Origin: Omphalotus guepiniiformis
Taxonomy: Eukaryota; Basidiomycota; Agaricomycetes; Agaricales; Omphalotaceae
Direction: 5' to 3'
NCBI GenBank assembly: GCA_028554645.1
Contig: JAQOOI010000077.1
Location: 91,309 to 155,308 of the forward strand
Length of the DNA: 64,000 nt
The position numbers and the translations under genes are program-made. Below the pieces are notes generated by a model. The model was not told the DNA's origin, ran no database searches, and saw nothing but the letters and a program-made list of their open reading frames with translations. This document shows positions 54,726 to 63,226 of the stretch, piece after piece; positions within the stretch are counted from its first letter, which is position 1, and every line of letters starts with the position of its first letter.

Positions 54726-55231
54726 ACGGGTAAATGAATTGGCATTTATTTTAGTGAAGAATTAAAAGCTGTAATACCTTACGGCTATAAAATAACCTTG
54801 ATTAGAGGCTATGAGTTTAGTAAAATTGATTTATTTTCAAATTTTGTTAATTATTTTTATGAGAAAAAAAAAATGCTAAATCAAAAGCAGAAAAATTTAT
54901 AGCTAAAATGCATTTAAATACATTATATGGTATCTTTGGTAGAAAACAAGAATTGATTGAAACTGTCAACATTCATAATAATGATTTACCTAAATTTATT
55001 TCTACTAGAATTATTAAAACTATAATAGAAATTAATAAAGATTATTCTTGCCTTTTATTAATTAAAAATATTAATTTTGATTTATTAAATCAATTAAATA
55101 GTTGCTTAGAAATTGATTTAAAAAATGTTATTGATACAGTAAAAAGTAATGTATCAATAGCTGCAGCAGTAACAGCTTATGCTAGAATTCACATGATTAA
55201 ATATAAAATGTTACCTGGTTTATATTATACT

Positions 55232-55277
55232 CCCCTCCCCTACCCCTTTGATCGCAAAGCGAGGGAGGGGTAGGGGA
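55232..55277 (+). mobile_element. 45-bp GC hairpin element, forward, splitting motif C
   Basis: Core TTTGATCGCAAAGCGAGG with C-run and G-run arms, plus one extra A. It lies exactly between the Thr and Asp codons of YYT-DTDS and shifts the frame by one. Confidence 0.92.
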
Positions 55278-55457
55278 GATACTGATTCTATTTTTACAAC
55301 ATATAAATTACCTGATTCTGAATTAGGTCTTGATTTAGGTTTAATGAAAGATGAATTAAATGGAAGTGTAATAGATAAAGCTATATTTTTAGGTATAAAA
55401 CAATATGTTTATACTTATACTGATAAAAACAATATAAAAATAGAAAAATCAGTATTT

Positions 55458-55502
55458 CCCCTACCCCTCCCTCGCTTTGCGATCAAAGGGGTAGGGGAGG
55501 GG
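55458..55502 (-). mobile_element. 45-bp GC hairpin element, reverse, in frame
   Basis: Exact reverse complement of the 45 bp at 55232-55276. It lies between SVF and AGIPRDS and adds 15 codons without a stop. Confidence 0.92.
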
Positions 55503-55910
55503 GCTGGTATACCAAGAGATTCATTAGCTTTTAATGAGGGAAAAGATATTTTAAATAATAAAATTATAGTTAAAAATGTAGCTAGTAGATTTTATAAATC
55601 ATTTAAAGATTTAAGCATAACAATAAAAAATTGTACAATAAATATTAAAAAAAATAACAGTAAAATATTAATAGATAATAATTATATTCCAATTACAATT
55701 AATGACTTAAAACATAATTTAGATAATAGAACATTATTTGAAAAATTAAAAAATAAAATAATGAAACTATTAAAAAAATATTTATAGATATTTTGCTTAA
55801 TTAAAAAAAAAACCAAATAATATCAAATTTGATGTATTTGATCCATATTTTTAATATGAAATTAAGGGAGAAGGTTTACTGAAACATTAGACTCTTTTAG
55901 TAAAATATAG

Positions 55911-55958
55911 CCCTCCCTCCCCCTCCCTCGCTTTGCGATCAAAGGGGAGGGGAGAGGG
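55911..55958 (-). mobile_element. GC hairpin element upstream of tRNA-like gene
   Basis: Reverse-orientation core CTCGCTTTGCGATCAAAGG with C-run and G-run arms, ending 11 bp before the tRNA-Gly-like sequence. Confidence 0.85.
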
Positions 55959-55969
55959 AAAACAATATA

Positions 55970-56043
55970 ATGATTATAGTTAAATAGGTTATAACATTTG
56001 TTTTGCCAAACAAATATTATCAGTTCAATTCTGATTAATCATA
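55970..56043 (+). tRNA. trnG: tRNA-Gly-like gene (GCC) with 8-nt anticodon loop
   Basis: 74 nt: perfect acceptor ATGATTA/TAATCAT, D stem GTTA/TAAC with GG in the loop, anticodon stem TTTGT/ACAAA, T arm ATCAG-TTCAATT-CTGAT, discriminator A. The anticodon loop is TTTGCCAA, one base longer than normal. With U33 before GCC the triplet would read Gly. The further T-A pairs could also close the loop to four bases. It lies on the plus strand 180 bp after the polymerase remnant, so it is probably plasmid-borne. Functionality is uncertain. Confidence 0.72.
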
Positions 56044-56428
56044 AATACTAAAAGTATCATAATTTAAAAATTATATTAGTTATTATTAGTTAGAATACAT
56101 CTTATTAATTTATATTATAGTCATAGTGTTCCTTTATGTTATAGCTTAGTTGTTAAAGCAAGTGAGTTGTATTCCTTCACTCCTCTCCCCGCCCCATTAG
56201 GTGAAGGGGATGGGTGTATGCTAGTAAGGCAAGTTTCTTTCCTCCTCTCGCTTTGCAAATGGAGCGGGGAGTAAAACCTCTTTAGATTTCCGCTCTGCTA
56301 CTATATTAAATATAGTGTGCTAAAGAGCAGAAAAAATTTTTTGATTTTTTATCCAGAATTTTAATACATCTTCTAATATTAATTATCTATTATAATTAAT
56401 ATAAATTATTTTTTTTTTTTTTTTACAA
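56044..56428. other. Spacer within plasmid-like block
   Basis: AT-rich, with GC words at 56180-56215 and 56245-56270. An imperfect palindrome lies at about 56292-56330 (AGCAGA / TCTGCT). No gene seen. Confidence 0.5.
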
Positions 56429-57409
56429 ATGTTTATAAATTTAAAATATGTTTATTTAGGAACAATCCTAATTTTTATTTTACTAGATCATTTTATTATG
56501 AATCTATATTTAGGTTATAAAATTAAATTTTATTATCAAAAATTTAAAAATCAAACTTCTTCAGAAATAGGAATGGAAATATTTATTATAATATTTATAT
56601 CATTATCTATTTTAAATATTTTTGGTTTTTATATTACAATAATGGAATTTGATAATAGTTTTAATGTATTTAATTTTTTAGGAGATACAGAAGGTAACAA
56701 TAATGATACACATTTTCATTTAAATAAACCTAATGCTAATGTTTATGTTCAACCTCCTGCAAATCAACCTATAAATAATGCTGTAGCAGGTGCTACAGCA
56801 ACCTGTGGTGCTTACGTAGCTCATAAAATTGTACAAAATATTCCTGCCGCTCCTGTTGTAAAAGCAGGTGTTGCTGCTGGTGTTTATGGTATAATGATGG
56901 GTAGTTCATATGTTTTAGGTAAAGGTTTTAATCAAGGTAATTCTGCATCTGCATCTTCTTCTACTTCAAATAAACAGAATTTTTTACCTGAACCTGATAA
57001 TTTAAATTTTGAATCATTAATGAATATAGATTACAGTTTTCCTCTTAATTTATTTAATAGTCCTGTTTTAAATGAAAAATTTACATAATTTCCTCTAAAT
57101 ATGCTTTCAGAAGCATATATTTTCACTAATTTATCACTATATTTCTTCTTTATAATATTAAATACGTTTTTAGTTGAATATATTCTTAAAATAGATTTTA
57201 ATAAATATTTACCTAATAATAAGATAGGAAAATGTTTATTGTTTTTTAAAAATAGATACATTACTACTCCCCTTCCCCTCGCTGCTTTAGCAGCGAATGG
57301 GGCGGGGAGAAATAAATCAAAAATAATTATAAGAATTATTAGTGTGATTTGCTTATTCTATTGTTTAATTATGATAAAAATTTGTTTTTATTTTATTATT
57401 AACAATTAA
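56429..57409 (+). pseudogene. Plasmid-type membrane ORF, 326 codons with one in-frame TAA
   Basis: ATG 56429 opens a frame of 219 codons to TAA 57086-57088. The same frame continues at once to 57409. The whole length (326 codons) nearly equals the intact 328-aa ORF at 17681. Parts: N-terminal membrane helices (residues ~5-20 and 45-70), an Ala/Gly-rich hydrophobic stretch (VVKAGVAAGVYGIMMGSSYV), a Ser/Asn-rich linker, then after the stop a helix, FLVEYILKIDFNKYLPNNKI (the YPKIA-type block) and a last helix. A GC element adds about 14 residues in frame (57270-57308). Either a nonsense-mutated pseudogene or two separate ORFs. Confidence 0.65.
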
Positions 57410-57500
57410 AAGTTTTTAGTTTAATTTTAAATTTAATTTAAAATATATTTACGTATTAACTTAACTAGAAAACAAAAATTAATTAAATGAAAATCAATTA

Positions 57501-58940
57501 ATGTTTTCAATTTTAAACTTCATTATTAAAATAGTTTCTCCTGTTCATAAAATTATTATAAAATTTTTTTGATTTCTTTATTTATTTGCATCTAAACCCC
57601 AAATTATGGTAAATAGATTTTTTAGTATTATTAATCTATTTAAAATTTTTAAAAAATTATCCAAAGTTAAATTAATAAAATATATTTTTATATTTATTAG
57701 ATTTATATTTTATCTTAATGCTTTATTCGGTGTTTCAGTTATTTTATATTTCGATTATGATTTGAGTTTACTAAATTCAATATCTAATTGATTTAAAGAT
57801 TTAAATATAATAAATTATTTTTATTTAAAATGTCAAAATATTTTAATTTCTATTAGAGATTTTATTAACTCATTTATTAATAAAGATTTATCTTCTCCTA
57901 ATTCTATTAATAAAACATCTACTTATTCCTTCCCCGCACCATTAGCTGAAAGGGAAGAGAACAATTATGAAATAGATGAATCTATTAGAATGAATTATAA
58001 AGCTAAAGATTTTAATAATGATTTAGATAAAGCTAAAGATTTTAATAATGATTTAGATAATTCTAGCGATCCGGGAGGGAAGGAGCGAGATAAAGATTAT
58101 TTATCATTTATTAAATCACCTTATTTCTACGTTCCAGTAATATTAATTTTAATTGGTGGTTTTACTTATTACAATTATGATAGTATTAAAGATTTTATTA
58201 CATCTATTTATAGTAGTAATCAAAATTATGGTGGAGGTAATCCAAGTAATTTTAGTAAAGATTTTAATAATAATAGTATTGAAGATCGTGATGAATTTAA
58301 TAATTATTTTAAAGATTCAAATACTCAAACAGAAGTAAATACTTCTTCCCCTCTGGGAGAAGTTGGTGTGCTCCCCGCCCCATTAGGGGAAGGGGGTGGA
58401 TCTTCAATAAAAGATGATAAATTACCACACCCCTCGCTCGCGCAGCGACAGCTAAAGCAGGACAGGGGGAGAAGAAGTAATTAAACAAGCTAAAGAAGTT
58501 TTAAATAACGCTAATTCATTATCAAATCATAGTGAAAAAGTTTCTAATGAACTGAGTAAAATAATTGATAAAAATTAATAAAGGAGGTGGAAATGATACA
58601 AAATATTTATCAGATATTTCTGATTTTCTATCTACTTCATCATTAGAACAAAATTTTGCTTTTGTAAATATCAGCGGTTGTATAATAATAATAATTTCTT
58701 TAATATCATTATTTACTATATTTTATGGAAATATATTAATTGATAAACTTCAATTAGAAAAAAGTTATCCTAAAATAGCTAAATTTATCCAGTCGCGCGC
58801 CGCCGAAGGCGAGGGAGGTTAAAATTCAAATTATATTATTCTCGCGCTCGCGCAGCGAGCGAGTAATTGATTTTATCCTAATTTTTACTGTTGCATCTAT
58901 AATTATTTATATAAATATATTATTTTACATATATTATTAA
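57501..58940 (+). pseudogene. Plasmid-type membrane ORF with YPKIA motif, frameshifted
   Basis: ATG 57501 gives 327 codons (TGA = Trp) to 58484: N-terminal helices (YIFIFIRFIFYLNALFGVSV), a 10-residue repeat KAKDFNNDLD occurring twice (58005-58064), a membrane helix (FYVPVILILIGGFTYY) and a Ser/Asn linker. A GC element (58430-58470, CTCGCTCGCGCAGCGACAGC type) shifts the frame. Reading resumes as VIKQAKEVLNNANSLS to 58578 and shifts again into GGGNDTKYLSDISDFLSTSS, a helix and LQLEKSYPKIAKFIQ. A further GC element (58793-58816) precedes the last helix, ending at 58940. It matches the family in order of parts. Confidence 0.65.
58796..58857. mobile_element. Two GC elements inside the YPKIA ORF
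   Basis: Element CGCGCGCCGCCGAAGGCGAGG (58795-58815) and element CTCGCGCTCGCGCAGCGAGC (58842-58861) flank a 26-bp coding remnant. The first type recurs at 58992-59012 and 19803-19823. Confidence 0.75.
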
Positions 58941-59097
58941 TTATTAAAAATATTCCCAACAAATTATTAAAAAATATAATTAATTTTAACCTCGCGCGCC
59001 GCCGAAGGCGAGGAAGTTATACTTTTTAAAAGTTTGAAAATTTAAGTATAAAAATTTATAAAAATTTGTAAAATTTTATACTTTTTTTTATAAAAGA

Positions 59098-59517
59098 ATG
59101 AAAAAATTAATTTTTAAAAATTTAATAATATGAAAAGCCTTACTTAAGGTTAGAATATCTGCTATAGTTCTACTATTCTCTGCATTACTAAGTTTCAATT
59201 TAGTAACAGGAATAGGAATATATAGTGGATTATTCCACATTAATTTGATAAGTCAATTAATAAAAATATTTTTATTATTTATAGTTTCTACAATATTAAT
59301 ATCTTCCTCCCCTCTCTCATCACTAGGTGAGCGGTCGCTCACGCGGGAAAAAGGGAGAGCTAAAAATCTTATAATAAATAAAAGTATAGTTAACAATATT
59401 TCCTATAATTTAATATATATTGTTTCTTTTTTTTTTTTTTATAATCGTCAGTCACTTGCTGCTAAAGCAAAAAAAATTATTTCAAATACTAGTAGACTTT
59501 TTTTATATATTATGTAA
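59098..59517 (+). pseudogene. Chimeric ORF containing an N-terminal nad2 fragment, copy 1
   Basis: ATG 59098 to TAA 59515-59517 (139 aa, one TGA = Trp). After 17 unrelated residues comes VRISAIVLLFSALLSFNLVT, then GIGIYSGLFHINLISQ, which resembles the conserved N-terminal region of fungal NAD2 (…GIGLYGGLFHVTSI…). Then a hydrophobic helix, a GC-repeat insert in frame (SPLSSLGERSLTREKG) and another helix. It is far too short for NAD2, so it is a captured piece. Whether it is expressed is unknown. Confidence 0.6.
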
Positions 59518-59577
59518 TAAAACAACTTTGAAAACCTTCTTTAATTTTAAATATTACGCACAATACAAAAAAATAAA

Positions 59578-60274
59578 ATGAGATTATTTAAAGAACTAGT
59601 AAAAAAATTTATAAATACAGATTGCTTAAACAATATATTTGTTAGAACATGAACAGGTATAAAAAAAGGTATAACTACTTCAACTTTACCAGAAGATAAA
59701 TTAAATTTTCAAAAACATCCTCGCTTTGCGCTTGTAAGAATATTAAGAGTGCTTGGTGGAATAAGTTTTTTAAGTTTATTAGGTCGAGGTTACTTTGAAT
59801 TACATGGAATATATTTATATATTTGTTTTTTATTCACTTTACTTTTTTTTATATATCATATTTACTTATCAATACATAGATTTAAACATATTAAAAAAAT
59901 ATTAAAAGGTAAAGATTTAGAGGTAAGAAATTCTCCTCTTGATAAATATGCTACAATAATTGCAAGAGCATTATTTTGTCGCGGAGCGAGGAAAATATTT
60001 ATGTGAAACAGCTCAACCTGTAGGTCTAACACTAGGATTAATGTTAGGTAGTGATGAAATTTTAAAAAGTAGTGGAAGAGATGCTTTCTTTGCACCTTTG
60101 TTAGGATCTGGATTAAATAAAGTATTACCTCAAACAAATTTAAGTAAATGAAAAAATTCCACTGAAATTGCTACTAGAGATGTAAGTAACATTTCAAAAG
60201 AAAAAACAGTTATTGAAGAGTTATTAAATAGTACTAGTACAACAACTGATCTTAATAGTAGTGATAAAAAATAA
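59578..60274 (+). pseudogene. Plasmid-associated membrane ORF (RVLGGISFLSLLGRG family), one GC-insert frameshift
   Basis: ATG 59578 begins a protein with FVRTWTGIKKGITTSTLPED, RVLGGISFLSLLGRGYFELH, a double membrane span, IHRFKHIKKILKGKDLEVRN and SPLDKYATIIARALFC. A GCGGAGCGAGG-type insert (59980-59991) shifts the frame. It resumes as LCETAQPVGLTLGLMLGSDE, FFAPLLGSGLNKVLP and a polar tail to TAA 60272-60274. The next 41 codons in the same frame (to 60397) also read as protein. Similar unnamed ORFs occur in other basidiomycete mitogenomes as far as I recall; role unknown. Confidence 0.7.
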
Positions 60275-60584
60275 TTTATCAAAGCTTTAACTGAGCTACA
60301 TAAATCAAATGAAAATGAATTAAATAATGCTAGCGCCCTTTGGTGAGCGAGAGAAAAAGTTTTAACATTATTAAATAATAAACCATCAAATAATTAATAT
60401 ATTATTATTAGGAATATTTGAAATAATTTAAAGAAATATATCTTTATCATTTCTCGCTGCTGCTTGTCTATTATTTTTAACTATTTTTTCTTTTTTATAT
60501 GTTTACAGCTTAACATCATTATAATTTAAATTTAAAAAATTTAAAACTAAAACAAATATAACTACGGCTAAAAAATATAAAAGA

Positions 60585-60795
60585 ATGATAATTTTTATTT
60601 TATATTTAATATTTTTATATAATTTTGTATTACAAAATTTATACTATAGAATATCTGCTATAATTCTACTATTTTCTGCATTATTAAATTTAGTAACAGA
60701 AGCGCGGAGCGAAGGAATATATAATGGATTATTCCATATTAATTTGATAAGTTTAGTTCTAGAATTTTTTGCTATATGAAGCATAAGACTAGAAA
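60585..60795 (+). pseudogene. nad2 N-terminal fragment, copy 2
   Basis: From ATG 60585: YYRISAIILLFSALLNLVTE, a short GC-word insert (GCGCGGAGCGA, 60700-60710), then GIYNGLFHINLIS. It parallels the segment at 59150-59260, and the following CTTTAATTTTAAATATTACGC also recurs after copy 1 (59539 versus 60795), so a longer unit was duplicated. Confidence 0.7.
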
Positions 60796-60839
60796 TACCA
60801 TCTTTAATTTTAAATATTACGCTGCTGCTTTAGCAAGAG

Positions 60840-61467
60840 CACTTATTTTTTTCTTTACCTTTATAATATTTAATGATGAAGCATTAGAAAGTTTTCTGGA
60901 AGAAAATACAAAAAAAAAAATTAACTGCTCTTGAATTACAATTTGAAGAAAAGTTTAATAATATTAATAAAGAAATAAAATCTTTAAAGAAAACATCTCC
61001 AGAAAATAAAACAACCTTCCCCTTCCCCCGCAAAGCGACTAATGGGGCGGGGAGAATATCATCAAAATGAATTAGAAAAGAATTTAAAAAGTGGTGATGA
61101 AATTTGAAAAGAATTAAGAGATACTATAGATAAAAGTAAATCTAAATTTATAGCTGATGATGATGATGATTTTTTTGATTCTTATAAAGAATTTATAAGT
61201 GAATTAGATAATGAACAATTATGTAATTTAATGTCTATTTTTACTTCTTTATTTATATTAATTTGTTTATATGAGATTTTAATTATCAATTTTGGTAATG
61301 AAATAATAAATTATTTTAAATTAGATTTAAAATTTCCAAAGATAGCTAAAATCATTAATTTTAGAAAAAAAGTAACTAGATTTTCTATTTTAATCAATTA
61401 TTTATTAATATTTTTAGCTTTAATTTTTATAATATATATTAATTGTTTTACATTGTTTTATATATAA
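60840..61467 (+). pseudogene. Plasmid-type membrane ORF with FPKIA motif, frameshifted
   Basis: Fragments in order: ALIFFFTFIIFNDEALESFL, a frame change at an A-run (60911-60920), a Glu/Lys coiled coil (LTALELQFEEKFNNINKEIK), a GC element (61018-61053), EYHQNELEKNLKSGDEIWKE, an Asp run, then a helix, YFKLDLKFPKIAKIINFRKK and a last helix to TAA 61465-61467. It matches the C-terminal architecture of the ORFs at 17681 and 57501. Confidence 0.65.
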
Positions 61468-62572
61468 ACTATCGCTCAGCACTTGACCGATCCACTCTCT
61501 CGCTGCGCGACTCATCTACTTCTTCCTCCCCCTTCCCTCCCCTTCCCTCGCTTTGCGGGGGAAGGGGAAGGGGAAGGGGAGAAGGTTCAATCAAACATAA
61601 AACAACTAATTTCTTAAATAAAGAGATCTCGCTTTGCGTAGAAGATAAATTTATTGATAGCCCGTTCTCTCCCAATAAATATTGGGATGATTTATATTTA
61701 TAAGACCTCCTACCTCGCCGCCACAAAGCGAGAGCGAGAGCGTGTGGGAGGGCATGAAGTTATTTTAATAAAACTTTATTACTATATTTATTTACTCAAC
61801 CTTTTCTTTTTGAGAAGGTAGAGGTTTTGTTTCTCGCTATCTTGCTAAAGCAAACAGCGACACCTGCATTTATTTCGCCCACCCTTTTTTTAAACGAGCA
61901 CTCAAAGGTACAGGGTTGTTTCACGCTTGTGTGTTCATTAAATTTACAAATAAAATTAATTTTACCCCTATTTTACCCCCATAGCCTAATTAATGTAATT
62001 ATTCTTATTTATAGCTTATCTTATCAAAAATATTCTTTATTTAGTAGCTAATTTAAAGACAAAGTAATTAATAATTAAATTAAATAATAATATAAATTAG
62101 AAGTAAAACATAAAATATTATAAAATTTTAGCATTAACACGATCTAAACTATATAAAAAAACCTACCTATCCCTATATACTTCCCCCCTCTCACTCTGGC
62201 TCTTGCATTTCTCCTATCACTTATCTCTCTTTTTCTCTTAACTTAAAAAGCACTACAGGTGTTTGAGTGCTTGTGCTGTGCTAATATAAAAGATTTTTTC
62301 ATTCCATTAATAAATAAATTTGACATATAATATCACAGTCGCAAAAGCTAGAAGTGTATACTTAATACTTAATACTTTAAAAAATTTTTTTTACTTTACT
62401 TAATTTATTTTGACTTTCTATAAACGTTTAAATTATAAATATTTTTTATTTTTGCTTTAAGTGCTAGCTACTATCTATATACAGGTAAGTGATGGTGAGT
62501 TAGAGTCGCTCACTCGCTATCGCTCACGACCACTTTCACATATTGTTAAGGTGAGTGAGTGGATTGCCTCCA

Positions 62573-62610
<38 letters not shown>

Positions 62611-63151
62611 TCTATCACTTTCACTTTCACTTAAACTAATGTGAGTAGCTAAGGCAAGTGAGTTGCTAAGGCAAGTGAGTGAGTGATTGAGTTAATGAGT
62701 GAATGAGTGGGTGTTGCTCCGCTATGCTAGGCCAGAGGAAGCAAGAGTTAGCAAGGACGGTTACTTTCGCATAAGCGAGTGAGTGTTGCCTACCAATGGA
62801 AGCAAGAGGGATTTTAATTGACTAAGCAAGCGCGCGAGCGAGCGGAGCGGGTGAGTTATTTACATAAAAAAGAAAAACTTTGGCTAAAAAGTGCTATGTT
62901 AGCATTAACAACTCTTTTTTTTTAGTATCTTGTTTTAATATTATTTTAATAATCATTGTTTTTTTTTAAGTTTATTTATTAATAGTTTTTAAACAAGCGC
63001 TTATTGTAGCAAACGAGGAAAAATAAAAAGTGCTGGTCGCGCATCGCGGAACGATAGATAAAATATTAATTTATATTTTTCTTTTTTTTTAATAAAACAA
63101 GCGCTTGCCTTAGCAAGCGAGATAATAGATATATATTTTATTATTTATATT
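61468..63151. other. Spacer
   Basis: No gene seen. GC hairpins at 61496-61585 (C-run/G-run arms around CTCGCTTTGCGG), 61710-61750 and 62810-62850. A CACTCT microsatellite lies at 62573-62610. Repeated GAGTGAGTGA words occur at 62640-62720. Confidence 0.6.
62573..62610. repeat. CACTCT microsatellite
   Basis: About six copies of CACTCT followed by related CACTTT units. Confidence 0.9.
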
Positions 63152-63226
63152 AAGCCGAAAGAAGGATTTGAACCTACTTTTTACCGTCATGAATGGTAAG
63201 TTTTGACCATTTAAACTATTTCAGCT
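63152..63226 (-). tRNA. trnM: tRNA-Met (anticodon CAU)
   Basis: Acceptor AGCTGAA/TTCGGCT (one U-G), anticodon arm TACCA-TTCATGA-CGGTA with an A-C mismatch closing the loop, T arm GTAGGTTCAAATCCTTC. The discriminator reads T if the acceptor is taken as seven pairs. Initiator or elongator type is not resolved. Confidence 0.85.

Larger units (their letters stand above)
53543..55787 (+). pseudogene. dpo: Mitochondrial-plasmid family B DNA polymerase remnant 2 (nearly full exonuclease and polymerase)
   Basis: Read in code 4 in five blocks separated by GC elements: VIPTFKVRVWNMDN and GLRYFHSKYIT; STMDIETINYNGIQIPICIS (Exo I, catalytic Asp and Glu present) and FVHNLGSFDGFFIYKG (Exo II); LYYYDVNSLYPKAMCNPMPY (motif A); KFIAKMHLNTLYGIFGRKQE (motif B); DTDSIFTTYKLPD (motif C); then AGIPRDSLAFNEGKD and VASRFYKSFKDLS to TAG 55785-55787. 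All catalytic motifs survive. The GC elements at 54704-54725 and 55232-55277 are not multiples of three, the one at 53693-53711 also ends the frame, and a frame change follows the one at 54057. The enzyme family uses a terminal protein to prime linear plasmid replication. The N-terminal end is missing at the junction with the minus-strand remnant. Confidence 0.9.

Noticed and set aside
58578..58592. AAAGGAGG upstream of ATG as a Shine-Dalgarno site
   Set aside because: Fungal mitochondrial ribosomes do not use this signal; the GGAGGTGG bases encode Gly-Gly-Gly in the frame-shifted ORF.
59862..60137. Minus-strand ORF of 91 codons
   Set aside because: It is the antisense of the plasmid membrane ORF at 59578 and its sequence is explained by that gene.
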